Source: an uncultured Pseudomonadota bacterium
Lineage (GTDB): Bacteria; Pseudomonadota; Gammaproteobacteria; Burkholderiales; Rhodocyclaceae
Direction: 5' to 3'
Assembly (NCBI GenBank): GCA_903951825.1
Contig: CAJBDJ010000066.1
Coordinates: 1-64,000 of the forward strand
Length of the DNA: 64,000 nt
Within the stretch, counting starts at the first letter, position 1. Every line of letters begins with the position of its first letter. The notes under the pieces were generated by a model. It ran no database searches. It saw only the letters and a program-made list of their open reading frames with translations, and was not told the origin of the DNA. The translations under genes and the position numbers were made by a program. Shown piece by piece: positions 32,591 through 41,440 of this stretch.

Positions 32591-33639
32591 TGCCTGCGTC
32601 GGCGGGTGTTGTTTTTTCCCTTGCTGAACTCGCCGCCCGTTTGGGCGGCGATGTATTTGGTGACGCGCAAACCCAGATACGCCAAGTGGCAACGCTGGTA
32701 TCGGCGGGCGAGGGTGAAATCGGTTTTTTGGCCAATTTGAAATATCGGAGCCAGTTACAGACAACTCGAGCCGCGGCGGTGATTGTCTCGCCCGACTTTG
32801 CTGATGCCGTTGATTTACCGCGGATTGTCACCAGAAATCCCTATGCTTATTTTGCCCGAGTGGCGACGCTACTGAATCCGCGTTGTTCTGAAACGGGTGA
32901 TGGCGACATTCATCCGTCGGTCGTCAGCGCATCGCCACTTTCGGCCAATCTGCGCCTGGGATCCAATGTGAGTGTCGGCAAGCGGGTCAGTTTCGGCGAT
33001 GGGGTAGTCATTCATTCGGGCTGTGTGATTGGTGACGATGTGACGATAGGTGCTGGCAGTGTGCTTTATCCAAATGTCAGTGTTTATTCGGGATGTCGCC
33101 TGGGAAACAATGCGATTATTCATTCGGGCGTGGTGATTGGTGCCGATGGCTTCGGATTTGCCCCTGAGGGCGGTCAATGGATAAAAATTCCGCAGATTGG
33201 CCGCGTCATTATTGGCGACGATGTCGAAATTGGCGCCAACACGACGGTTGACCGTGGCGCGCTCGACGACACCCTGATTGGTGACGGCTGCAAGATTGAT
33301 AATCAAATTCAGATCGGTCATAACTGTGTCATTGGCAAACATTGCGTCATTGCCGCCTGTGCGGCGATTGCCGGTAGTGTGACGCTGCAGGATCAGGTGA
33401 CGATCGGCGGGGCGGCGATGATTGCCGGTCATGTAACGATTGCTTCCGGGGTGACTGTGTCGGGGGGCTCGCTGGTGATGAAAAACATTACCAAGCCCGG
33501 TCAATACACCAGTGTTTTTCCACTCGAAGAGCACAGCCACTGGTTGCACAATGCCGCTCAGATTCGTCACTTGGCCAAGCTGGCCGAGCGTGTTTCGGAA
33601 CTTGAGAAACGACTTGAAAACATTAATACAAGGGATTGA
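32590..33639 (+). CDS. lpxD: UDP-3-O-(3-hydroxyacyl)glucosamine N-acyltransferase LpxD
   Basis: A 349-residue left-handed beta-helix acyltransferase, the third step of lipid A synthesis. An N-terminal uridine-binding domain (about residues 1-100) precedes many hexapeptide repeats (for example [15 protein letters not shown] and [19 protein letters not shown]). The catalytic histidine is in [16 protein letters not shown], and a C-terminal helical tail ends the protein. Its place between skp and fabZ is the conserved order. Confidence 0.97.
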   Translation: MPASAGVVFSLAELAARLGGDVFGDAQTQIRQVATLVSAGEGEIGFLANLKYRSQLQTTRAAAVIVSPDFADAVDLPRIVTRNPYAYFARVATLLNPRCSETGDGDIHPSVVSASPLSANLRLGSNVSVGKRVSFGDGVVIHSGCVIGDDVTIGAGSVLYPNVSVYSGCRLGNNAIIHSGVVIGADGFGFAPEGGQWIKIPQIGRVIIGDDVEIGANTTVDRGALDDTLIGDGCKIDNQIQIGHNCVIGKHCVIAACAAIAGSVTLQDQVTIGGAAMIAGHVTIASGVTVSGGSLVMKNITKPGQYTSVFPLEEHSHWLHNAAQIRHLAKLAERVSELEKRLENINTRD

Positions 33640-33643
33640 TTAA

Positions 33644-34078
33644 ATGGATATTCATGAAATTTTAGAGCATTTGCCGCATCGCTATCCATTCCTTCTTGTT
33701 GATCGCGTCCTGGCAGTCGAACCCGGAAAATCAATTCATGCCTACAAAAACATCACCATCAATGAGCCGTATTTTGTAGGGCATTTTCCGCATCATCCGG
33801 TCATGCCTGGCGTCTTGATCATGGAAGCGCTGGCTCAGGCCGCCGGCATTCTGTCCTTCAAGACGATGGAGTCGAAACCGGATCCGAATTCCGTATTTTA
33901 TTTTGTCGGCATCGATGACTGTCGCTTCAAAAAGCCGGTGATGCCGGGGGATCAACTACATCTGCATGTTGAAATTGTTCGCCACATGCGCGGTATCTGG
34001 AAATACAAGGCGGAAGCGCGGGTTGATGGCCAGGTAGTTGCCGAAGCCAATTTGATGTGTGCCAAGCGCGATGTCTAG
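33644..34078 (+). CDS. fabZ: 3-hydroxyacyl-ACP dehydratase FabZ
   Basis: A 144-residue hot-dog-fold dehydratase of fatty acid elongation. The catalytic histidine is His47 in the [12 protein letters not shown] motif, with Glu61 in VLIMEALAQ. The opening [17 protein letters not shown] is diagnostic. It shares the 3-hydroxyacyl-ACP pool with its neighbours lpxD and lpxA. The start lies four bases after lpxD, with an aaggga ribosome site. Confidence 0.97.
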   Translation: MDIHEILEHLPHRYPFLLVDRVLAVEPGKSIHAYKNITINEPYFVGHFPHHPVMPGVLIMEALAQAAGILSFKTMESKPDPNSVFYFVGIDDCRFKKPVMPGDQLHLHVEIVRHMRGIWKYKAEARVDGQVVAEANLMCAKRDV

Positions 34079-34079
34079 C

Positions 34080-34850
34080 ATGATTCATCCCACTGCCATT
34101 GTTGATTCGCGCGCCAAAATCGCCCCCGGTGTTGAAATCGGGCCTTATTCAATCATCGGTGCCGACGTTGAAATCGGTGAAAACACGGTTATCGGGCCAC
34201 ATGTCGTGATCAAGGGGCACACGCGGATTGGTCGCGAGAATCGTATTTTCCAGTTTGCTTCACTTGGCGAAGTCCCGCAGGACAAAAAATATGCCGGCGA
34301 ACCGACGCGCCTGGAGATCGGCGACCGCAACACGATTCGCGAGTTTTGTACGCTCAATCTGGGGACGGCGCAGGATGCCGGCGTGACGCGCGTCGGCGAC
34401 GACAACTGGATCATGGCTTACGTGCACATTGCCCATGATTGTCAGGTTGGCAACAAGACCACGTTTGCCAACAACGCCCAACTGGCCGGCCACGTCGTTG
34501 TTGAGGACTGGGCCATTCTCGGCGGTTACACCGGTGTCCATCAGTTTTGCCGCATTGGTGCGCATGTCATGACGGCGGTCGGTACTGTCGTTCTGCAGGA
34601 TGTTCCGCCCTATCTGATGGCGGCCGGCAATACTGCGCAACCTTACGGGATCAATGTCGAGGGCTTGAAGCGCCGAGGCTTCAGTGCTGAATCGCTCACT
34701 GCGCTCAAGCGTGCCTACCGTACCTTGTACAAATCCGGCCTCCTGCTCGAAGAAGCTAAACTCAAGCTCGCTGAAGAGGCCGCAACGCAACCGGATGTGC
34801 AGCGTTTTGTCGACTTTCTGGCGGTTTCCCGGCGCGGCATTATTCGCTGA
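34080..34850 (+). CDS. lpxA: UDP-N-acetylglucosamine acyltransferase LpxA
   Basis: A 256-residue hexapeptide-repeat acyltransferase that commits UDP-GlcNAc to lipid A. The N-terminus reads [20 protein letters not shown]. The catalytic histidine lies in [10 protein letters not shown], and the conserved [11 protein letters not shown] and [12 protein letters not shown] blocks are present. Two in-frame ATGs precede it (34059 and 34071, inside fabZ), but the ATG at 34080, one base after the fabZ stop, gives the family N-terminus; 34071 remains possible. The stop overlaps lpxB by one base. Confidence 0.96.
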   Translation: MIHPTAIVDSRAKIAPGVEIGPYSIIGADVEIGENTVIGPHVVIKGHTRIGRENRIFQFASLGEVPQDKKYAGEPTRLEIGDRNTIREFCTLNLGTAQDAGVTRVGDDNWIMAYVHIAHDCQVGNKTTFANNAQLAGHVVVEDWAILGGYTGVHQFCRIGAHVMTAVGTVVLQDVPPYLMAAGNTAQPYGINVEGLKRRGFSAESLTALKRAYRTLYKSGLLLEEAKLKLAEEAATQPDVQRFVDFLAVSRRGIIR

Positions 34851-35995
34851 TGGGAAGAATCGTCAGGATCGCCATGGTGGCTGGCGAAGCATCGGGTGAT
34901 CTTCTGGCCAGCCATTTGATGATTGCCTTGAAGCAACGTCTTGCCGATGTCGAGTTTGTCGGAATCGGCGGGCCAAAAATGCAGGCGCAGGGCTTGGAAA
35001 GCTGGTGGCCGATGGAAAAACTCTCGGTCATGGGCTACTGGGAGGCGCTCAAACATTACCGCGAGATTTCCGGCATTCGCCGCCATTTGACCAAACGTCT
35101 ACTCGCTTTGCGCCCGGATATATTCATTGGCGTCGATGCACCGGATTTCAACCTGGGTTTGGAAATCAAGCTCAAGGCGGCCGGCATGACAACAATTCAT
35201 TACGTCAGTCCGTCGATTTGGGCCTGGCGCGGTGGCCGGATCAAGAAAATCGGTCGCGCGGTCAAGCGATTATTGGCACTGTTTCCGATGGAGCCGCCGC
35301 TCTATGAAAAGGAGCGGATACCAGTCACTTACGTCGGGCATCCACTGGCCGACATCATCCCGCTGGAAACCCGCCGCGACCAGGTACGCGAAAAGCTCTT
35401 CATCCCGCGCAATGTCCCGGTATTCGCCCTGTTGCCGGGAAGCCGCAGGGGGGAGCTGGAAGCGATGGCCGAGACGTTCGTTCAAACGGCGAAAATCATC
35501 CGCGAACGTCTGCCTCAAGCGTTGTTTATCGTTCCCCTGACGACGCGTGAAACTCGCCTGCAATTTGAAATGGCAATTTACACCCAGGCCGCCGGCGAGA
35601 TTCCGTTTCGCCTGCTCTTCGGTCATGCCCAGGATGCCCTCGGCGCCGCCGACGTTTCGCTGGTCGCCAGCGGCACGGCCACGCTTGAAGCGGCTTTGAT
35701 CAAGCGTCCGATGGTGATTACCTACAAAATTGCGCGGATTTCCTACTGGATCATGAAGCGCATGGCCTACCAACCCTTTGTCGGCCTGCCCAACATTCTT
35801 GCCGGGCGACAGGTCGTTCCGGAGATACTTCAGGATCAGGCCACTCCGGAGAATCTGGCTACGGCACTGATCAATTTGTATGAAGATGCGGCCAACGCGG
35901 CAGCGGTGGCTGCGGCATTTACCGAAATTCACCTGCAACTGCGCCAAAATACCGCTGAAAAAGCGGCCAATGCCGTGATCGAATGCCTGAACTGA
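34850..35995 (+). CDS. lpxB: Lipid-A-disaccharide synthase LpxB
   Basis: A 381-residue GT19 glycosyltransferase that joins UDP-2,3-diacylglucosamine and lipid X. The N-terminal [15 protein letters not shown], the region [12 protein letters not shown] and the [16 protein letters not shown] motif are characteristic. The C-terminal part contains [12 protein letters not shown] and [14 protein letters not shown]. Its end overlaps the start of rnhB by 13 bases. With lpxD and lpxA this covers lipid A steps 1, 3 and 5; lpxC and lpxH are not in the window. Confidence 0.97.
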   Translation: MGRIVRIAMVAGEASGDLLASHLMIALKQRLADVEFVGIGGPKMQAQGLESWWPMEKLSVMGYWEALKHYREISGIRRHLTKRLLALRPDIFIGVDAPDFNLGLEIKLKAAGMTTIHYVSPSIWAWRGGRIKKIGRAVKRLLALFPMEPPLYEKERIPVTYVGHPLADIIPLETRRDQVREKLFIPRNVPVFALLPGSRRGELEAMAETFVQTAKIIRERLPQALFIVPLTTRETRLQFEMAIYTQAAGEIPFRLLFGHAQDALGAADVSLVASGTATLEAALIKRPMVITYKIARISYWIMKRMAYQPFVGLPNILAGRQVVPEILQDQATPENLATALINLYEDAANAAAVAAAFTEIHLQLRQNTAEKAANAVIECLN

Positions 35996-36573
35996 TCGTC
36001 CCCGCCGGTCTCGTCTGCGGTATCGACGAAGCCGGGCGCGGGCCTTTGGCTGGCCCGGTAGTCGCGGCAGCGGTGATTCTCGATCCGTTGCGGCCGATTG
36101 CCGGGCTCAATGACTCAAAGAAATTGAGTGAAAAAAGGCGCACGGCGCTGGCATTATTGATCCGCGAGCGGGCGCTTGCCTGGTCAATTGCAGCCGCCTC
36201 CGTCGAGGAAATCGATCGCCTCAATATTCTGCAGGCGACCCTGCTGGCAATGCAGCGGGCGGTGGCCGGCCTGTCGTCTTGTCCGCACAGTGCGCTGGTC
36301 GATGGCAATCGCTGCCCCGCACTCGACATGCCCTGTACGGCGGTGATCAAGGGTGATGGCAAGATTGCCTCGATTGCCGCCGCCTCGATCCTCGCCAAAA
36401 CCGCCCGTGATGCCGAGATGCGGCTTTTGCATCGGGACTATCCGCAATACGGTTTTGATCGCCATATGGGGTATCCGACAGCAGCCCATTGCCAGGCGCT
36501 GGAAGCCCATGGTGCTTCGCCGGTGCATCGGCGAAGCTTTGCTCCGGTAGCCAGGCAACTGGTGCTTTTGTGA
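35983..36573 (+). CDS. rnhB: Ribonuclease HII
   Basis: A 196-residue nuclease that nicks at ribonucleotides in DNA and removes RNA from hybrids. The first active-site carboxylates are in [20 protein letters not shown] (residues 13-32). The other conserved blocks [12 protein letters not shown], the DG of VDGNRCPAL and [14 protein letters not shown] follow. Length is standard. It overlaps lpxB by 13 bases and the next gene by four (GTGA). Confidence 0.97.
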   Translation: MPELIVPAGLVCGIDEAGRGPLAGPVVAAAVILDPLRPIAGLNDSKKLSEKRRTALALLIRERALAWSIAAASVEEIDRLNILQATLLAMQRAVAGLSSCPHSALVDGNRCPALDMPCTAVIKGDGKIASIAAASILAKTARDAEMRLLHRDYPQYGFDRHMGYPTAAHCQALEAHGASPVHRRSFAPVARQLVLL

Positions 36574-37367
36574 CACTGATTCGTTCGCCCGACAACGCCT
36601 TCTTCAAGTCGCTCAAGCGACTTGCCGAGTCGGCTCGCGAACGCCGCAAGCGTGGCTGCACGCTGCTCGATGGCGCCCACTTGCTGACTGCTTACGAACA
36701 GAAATTCGGTTCCGTGGAAGCCCTTGTTGTTGCCGAATCGGCGCTCGCAAGCGCGGAAATCGCCGGGCTGATCGGCGGGCGGGACAAGGTCGTGATTACT
36801 GACCGCCTGATGCGCGATCTGGGGCTGGTCGAGTCACCCAGCGGCCTGCTGTCGCTGGCCAAACTGCCCGACGGGACGCCGGCGGTCAACCACGCAACGG
36901 AGGCGATTTTGCTCGATGGCGTTCAGGATCCCGGCAATCTCGGCACCTTGCTGAGAACGGCAGCGGCGGTCGGTATCAGTCAGGCTTTGCTGTCGCCGGG
37001 CTGCGCTTCGCCGTGGTCGCCGAAAGCCTTGCGTGCCGGGCAGGGCGCGCAGTTCATCTTGTCCATCCACGAAGACAGCGACCTCGCCGGTTTTATGGCC
37101 GATTTCCGTGGCACGACAGTCGTCACCACGCTGGAGGCGGCAATGCCGCTTTACGACGCTTGTTGGTCAGAACCGCTGGCCTGGGTGTTCGGTGCCGAAG
37201 GGCAGGGCGTTCGGCCAGCGTTGGTGGCGGCTGCCCAACTCAAGGTACGCCTGCCAATGCCGGGAGGCACGGAGTCGCTCAATGTCGCTGCGGCCGCGGC
37301 CGTCTGCCTCTACGAAAGCCTGCGCCGGAGATCAGCGCAGGTTGAGCTCTTGCAGAATGGTGGTTGA
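36570..37367 (+). CDS. SpoU/TrmH-family RNA 2'-O-methyltransferase
   Basis: A 265-residue SPOUT-fold methyltransferase. The N-terminal substrate-binding domain resembles that of RlmB/TsnR-type enzymes ([21 protein letters not shown]). The knot motifs are present: [31 protein letters not shown] and [18 protein letters not shown]-type sequence, here [17 protein letters not shown]. The target is probably a 23S rRNA ribose, but which nucleotide cannot be told. A GTG start overlapping the rnhB stop is chosen because family homology begins there. The last 36 bases overlap ppsR on the opposite strand. Confidence 0.9.
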   Translation: MTLIRSPDNAFFKSLKRLAESARERRKRGCTLLDGAHLLTAYEQKFGSVEALVVAESALASAEIAGLIGGRDKVVITDRLMRDLGLVESPSGLLSLAKLPDGTPAVNHATEAILLDGVQDPGNLGTLLRTAAAVGISQALLSPGCASPWSPKALRAGQGAQFILSIHEDSDLAGFMADFRGTTVVTTLEAAMPLYDACWSEPLAWVFGAEGQGVRPALVAAAQLKVRLPMPGGTESLNVAAAAAVCLYESLRRRSAQVELLQNGG

Positions 37368-38150
37368 AATTTCTTCAATCGATTTGGTTGAAGAATCCAG
37401 CCAGCGAATGCCTTCGCGACGCATCATGTTTTCTGCCTCGCTGATTTCATAACGACAATTGGCTAGCGAGGCATATTTGCTGGCGGCGCGGCGTTCTTCA
37501 CGAATTTGCGCAAGACGGATCGGCTGAATGGTCAGCCCGAAAAGCTTGCCGCGGTATTTTTCCAGGCTGCTGGGCAGGCAGCCGCGGTCGAAATCTTCGG
37601 GAATCAGCGGAAAATTGGCGACTTTCAAACCAAACTGCATCGCCATATAGAGCGAGGTGGGTGTTTTTCCGCAGCGCGAGACAGCGACCAAGATGACGTC
37701 GGCTTCAGCGAGGTCGCGATCGGTGATTCCGTCATCGTGCGCCAGCGTGTAATTGATTGCCTCGATGCGCTTTTTGTAGTCGGAGCTGTCGGTCGAATCC
37801 CGCGAGCGGCCGATGGTGTGACTGGAATGTATCCCCAGTTCTTTCTCCAGCGGAACAAGAAAGTTCTCGAAGAAGGAGAGACTGTAGGCATCTGCCGCGT
37901 GCACGATGTCGGCCAGTTCCTGATTGACCAGGGTTGTGAAAACAATCGGGCGCATCCCGTCTTTTTCGCCCTGGGCATTGATTCGCGTCACTGCATCCCT
38001 GGCTTTCTCGACATCATTGAGGAAAGGGATGCGGATCTGCTTGAATTCGACCTGCTCGAATTGTCCCATCAGGCTATGGCCGAGCGCCTCGGCGGTGAGG
38101 CCGGTGCTGTCGGAAACGAAAAATACGGTACGACTGATTGGCTTGGGCAT
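37332..38150 (-). CDS. ppsR: PEP synthase regulatory protein PpsR (kinase/pyrophosphorylase)
   Basis: A 272-residue DUF299 protein that inactivates PEP synthase by ADP-dependent threonine phosphorylation and reactivates it by phosphate-dependent removal. The N-terminal [20 protein letters not shown] and the P-loop-like [17 protein letters not shown] (about residues 152-168) are the family marks. The ATG at 38150 ([11 protein letters not shown]) matches the family start; the frame is open much further upstream only because it runs antisense in ppc. It follows ppc by eight bases, whereas in many proteobacteria it sits beside ppsA, here 10 kb away. Its 3' end overlaps the SpoU gene. Confidence 0.95.
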   Translation of the reverse strand: MPKPISRTVFFVSDSTGLTAEALGHSLMGQFEQVEFKQIRIPFLNDVEKARDAVTRINAQGEKDGMRPIVFTTLVNQELADIVHAADAYSLSFFENFLVPLEKELGIHSSHTIGRSRDSTDSSDYKKRIEAINYTLAHDDGITDRDLAEADVILVAVSRCGKTPTSLYMAMQFGLKVANFPLIPEDFDRGCLPSSLEKYRGKLFGLTIQPIRLAQIREERRAASKYASLANCRYEISEAENMMRREGIRWLDSSTKSIEEISTTILQELNLR

Positions 38151-38158
38151 GGAAAATT

Positions 38159-40921
38159 TTAACCGCTGTTGCGCAGACCGGAGGCGACGCCGTTGATGGA
38201 AAGGTGGATGCCGCGCGCAACGCGCTCGTCGGTTTCGCCGGCGCGGTGACGTTTGAGCAACTCGACCTGCAGGTGGTTGAGTGGGTCGATGTAAGGCGAA
38301 CGCAGTTGCAATGAACGCTTGAGCGGAAGATTGTCGGCCAGGAAGTCGTCCTCTTCGAGAATCGCCAGCAGGTGTTTGCGGGTCAGCATCCACTCGGCCT
38401 TGATCTGCCCGAAAATGCGCTCGCGCAGTTCGACATCGCTGACCAGTTCGGTATAGCGCGAGGCAATCGCCAGGTCGGTCTTGGCCAGCACCATGTCCAT
38501 GTTCGAGAGCAGGCTCTGGAAAAACGGCCACGATTTGAGCATCCGGCGCAAGTTCGCCAGGCCGTCGGAATTGCTCGCCAAAAAGCCCTCTACCGCCGTT
38601 CCGAAGCCATACCAGCCCGGCAGCATGAGGCGGCATTGCGCCCAACTGAAGACCCAGGGAATCGCCCGCAGATCTTCGATGCGCTCGGAGGCCTTGCGCG
38701 ACGCCGGGCGGCTGCCGATATTGAGCGAGGCGATTTCCGAGACGACGGTGGCCTGGCGGAAATAGGTCGTAAATCCCGGGGTTTCATAGACCAGCCCGCG
38801 GTACGCCGTGAAGGCACGCGCCGAAAGCTCGTCCATGACGGCGTGAAACTGTTCGGCCGGCTCAACCTTGTTTTCGTGATCGGTGAGGCTCGCCTCAAGC
38901 GTGGCGGCGAGCAAGACTTCGAGATTGCGCCGGCCGGTATCCGGGTTGCCGTATTTGGTGGCAATCACCTCGCCTTGCTCGGTCAGGCGAATCTGGCCGG
39001 AAACGGCGCCTGCCGGTTGCGCAAGAATGGCGTGATAGGTCGGGCCGCCGCCCCGGCCGACCGAGCCGCCGCGACCATGGAACAGACGCAGGCGCACCTG
39101 ATGACGGCTGAAGACCCGGGCCAGTTCGATTTCGGCCTTGTAAAGCTCCCAGCCGGAAGTCAGGAAACCGCCATCCTTGTTGCTGTCCGAATAACCGAGC
39201 ATGACTTCCTGCTCGTTGCCGCGCCCGGCAATCAGTTGGCGGAAAACGGGAATCCCGAACAGCGCCTCCATCGTCGCGGCACTTTTCTGCAAATCGTCGA
39301 TGGTTTCAAAAAGCGGAATGAGATTAACGTCGAGGCGAGGCTGCTCGCCCGCCAGCAACAGACCGGACTCCTTGAGCAAGAGTGCCAGTTCAAGCAAATC
39401 AGAGACGCCGTCGGTCTTCGAGATGATGCAGTTGGGTAGGGCATCGACGCCGTATTTTTGGCGCAAATCGCGTGCCGCAAAGAAAATGGCGAGTTCGCCG
39501 AGGGTTTCTTCGGAGTAACTCAGATAAGGTGAGTACAGTGGGCGCGGCGTGCTGATTTCGTCGATCAGGAGCGTGCAGCGCTCCGCTTCCGACAGCCCCG
39601 CGTAATCAGGATGACGACCGGCGCCGGCGAGCAGTTCGGCGACCGTGCGGGCATGAACCTCCGAGTTCTGGCGCAGATCGACCGGCGCCAGATGGAAGCC
39701 GAAAATCTGCACGGCGCGCATCAGGCGCCGCAAACGTCCACCCGCCAGCCGGGCGCTGCCGTTGAGCTTGAGCGAGTGAGCCAGTGTCTTGAGGTCGTGG
39801 CGCAGGGCTTCCGGCGTCGGATAAGGGTCGGCGTGACCGATCTCGTGGCGTACCGGCTCGACGCTGTCGAGCGTCCGTGCCGTTGCCGCCACCCGCGCAT
39901 AAATGCCGGACAGGGCGCGCCGATAGGGTTCGTCGGCGCGTTGCGGCGAATGGTCGGTCGATTGTTCGGCCAGCGCCGCCATTTCCGGCGTCACCTTGAC
40001 GAGCAGATTGGACAGCGGCAATTCGCCGCCGAGCGCGTGGATTTCTTCAAGATAGTGATTGAGCGCGGCGGCCGACTGTTTGCGCAAGGTTTCACGCAAA
40101 ATATCGGCGGTAACGAAGGGGTTGCCATCGCGGTCGCCGCCGATCCAGCTGCCGACGCGGAAAAACGGGGGTAGCGCCCAGAAAGTGTCGGGATAGCGTT
40201 TTTGCAATTCTTGCGTGGCTTGGATGTAGAGGCGCGGCAGGGCGGTAAAAAAGGTTTCGCGGAAGTAGGTGATGCCGTTATTGACCTCGTCAAGCACCTT
40301 CAGGCGCACCGGGCGCAACATCCGTGACTGCCACAAGGTGAGAATCGCATTGCTCAGCGCCTGCTGGTTTTCTTCCGCCTCCTCGGGCGTCAGTTGCAGA
40401 CGTTCGCGCTGGTCGAGCAGAGCGGCGATATCGCGGTGATTGCGGATCAGGCTTTGGCGCTGGACTTCGGTTGGGTGGGCAGTCAGTACCGGAGCGACAA
40501 TCGCGTGGGCAAAAAAATCAGCGACGGCTTGCGGCGTCACCGAGGCTTGCGCCAGCGTCTCCAGCGCATGAACCAGGCTGCCTTCACGCGGCGGCGAATT
40601 GGCCAGATCGTGCGCCCGTCGCCGGCGGATGTGGTGTTCGTCTTCGGCGATGTTGGTCAGTTGCAGAAAGTAGCTGAAAGCGCGTACCACTGCCTGGGTG
40701 GTGTCGCGCGACAAGGGGTCGAGGAGGGCGGCGAGTTCGGCGCGAACGGCCGGGTCGCCATCGCGGGCAAAACGCACCGCCGTCTGGCGCACGCGCTCGA
40801 CGACATTGAAGACAGCGTCCCCTTCCTGCTCGCGCACCGTATCGCCGAGCAGTCGGCCGAGGAGCCGGATATCGTTGCGCAGAGGTTCATCCTTGTGGCT
40901 GTCGGGCGCGGCGGGCTGCAT
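38159..40921 (-). CDS. ppc: Phosphoenolpyruvate carboxylase
   Basis: A 920-residue enzyme that carboxylates PEP to oxaloacetate, the main anaplerotic reaction. The catalytic motifs [13 protein letters not shown] (His near residue 155), the glycine-rich [15 protein letters not shown] loop and [16 protein letters not shown] are visible. The C-terminal end [11 protein letters not shown] is typical. Length is within the usual 870-970. It begins directly after the usp stop and is followed by ppsR, so usp-ppc-ppsR form a minus-strand operon. Confidence 0.98.
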   Translation of the reverse strand: MQPAAPDSHKDEPLRNDIRLLGRLLGDTVREQEGDAVFNVVERVRQTAVRFARDGDPAVRAELAALLDPLSRDTTQAVVRAFSYFLQLTNIAEDEHHIRRRRAHDLANSPPREGSLVHALETLAQASVTPQAVADFFAHAIVAPVLTAHPTEVQRQSLIRNHRDIAALLDQRERLQLTPEEAEENQQALSNAILTLWQSRMLRPVRLKVLDEVNNGITYFRETFFTALPRLYIQATQELQKRYPDTFWALPPFFRVGSWIGGDRDGNPFVTADILRETLRKQSAAALNHYLEEIHALGGELPLSNLLVKVTPEMAALAEQSTDHSPQRADEPYRRALSGIYARVAATARTLDSVEPVRHEIGHADPYPTPEALRHDLKTLAHSLKLNGSARLAGGRLRRLMRAVQIFGFHLAPVDLRQNSEVHARTVAELLAGAGRHPDYAGLSEAERCTLLIDEISTPRPLYSPYLSYSEETLGELAIFFAARDLRQKYGVDALPNCIISKTDGVSDLLELALLLKESGLLLAGEQPRLDVNLIPLFETIDDLQKSAATMEALFGIPVFRQLIAGRGNEQEVMLGYSDSNKDGGFLTSGWELYKAEIELARVFSRHQVRLRLFHGRGGSVGRGGGPTYHAILAQPAGAVSGQIRLTEQGEVIATKYGNPDTGRRNLEVLLAATLEASLTDHENKVEPAEQFHAVMDELSARAFTAYRGLVYETPGFTTYFRQATVVSEIASLNIGSRPASRKASERIEDLRAIPWVFSWAQCRLMLPGWYGFGTAVEGFLASNSDGLANLRRMLKSWPFFQSLLSNMDMVLAKTDLAIASRYTELVSDVELRERIFGQIKAEWMLTRKHLLAILEEDDFLADNLPLKRSLQLRSPYIDPLNHLQVELLKRHRAGETDERVARGIHLSINGVASGLRNSG

Positions 40922-41368
40922 TTAGTGCTTCCTGACGAGAAGGACTGAGGCCTCGGAAATTCTTGCCAGTTGTTCGGCAACCGAACCGAGAATCAGCGTC
41001 GCCAACCCGCGCTGGCCGTGACGACCGATGATGATCAGATCGACGCCCAATGTTTTGGCCTGTTCGGCAATGGTTTCCGAAATGCGCCGGTTGCGCGCTT
41101 CGATCAGCAAGGGTTCGGCATCGATGCCGTCGGCGGCTTGCATCGCCGTGGCGAGCAGCTTTTTCCCGGCCTCGACCAGGTTGTGGGTGGCTGTCGCGGC
41201 GTGGCCCATGTTGAGCATGGCGTGGCCATGCATGTTGAGGAGGATTTCATCGACAACGTGCGCGATATAAAGCCTGGCCTGACTTGTCCTGGCGATGTGT
41301 AGCGCCTCCTTGAGGGCAGAAACGGAGGTTTCGCTATCGTCGATGGCAACCAGTATGTTTTTGTACAT
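40922..41368 (-). CDS. Universal stress protein, UspA family, ATP-binding type
   Basis: A 148-residue single-domain Usp. The opening YKNILVAIDDSETSVSALKEAL and the ATP-binding motif G-2x-G-9x-G-S (GRHGQRGLATLILGSVAEQL, about residues 119-138) place it in the nucleotide-binding group. An aaggaaag ribosome site precedes the ATG. The stop abuts the ppc start, an uncommon partner that suggests shared control with the PEP node. The cellular role of this particular Usp is unknown. Confidence 0.92.
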   Translation of the reverse strand: MYKNILVAIDDSETSVSALKEALHIARTSQARLYIAHVVDEILLNMHGHAMLNMGHAATATHNLVEAGKKLLATAMQAADGIDAEPLLIEARNRRISETIAEQAKTLGVDLIIIGRHGQRGLATLILGSVAEQLARISEASVLLVRKH

Positions 41369-41440
41369 GATGCTTTCCTTGCAACGGATGAAAGGTGGGA
41401 GATTAACAAGAAGGAGGCTCGCTGACTGTAAGGGAAATCC

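Noticed and set aside
38151-38645. 165-codon N-terminal extension of ppsR into ppc
   Set aside because: PpsR homologues start at [11 protein letters not shown]; the extension is the ppc gene read in another frame.
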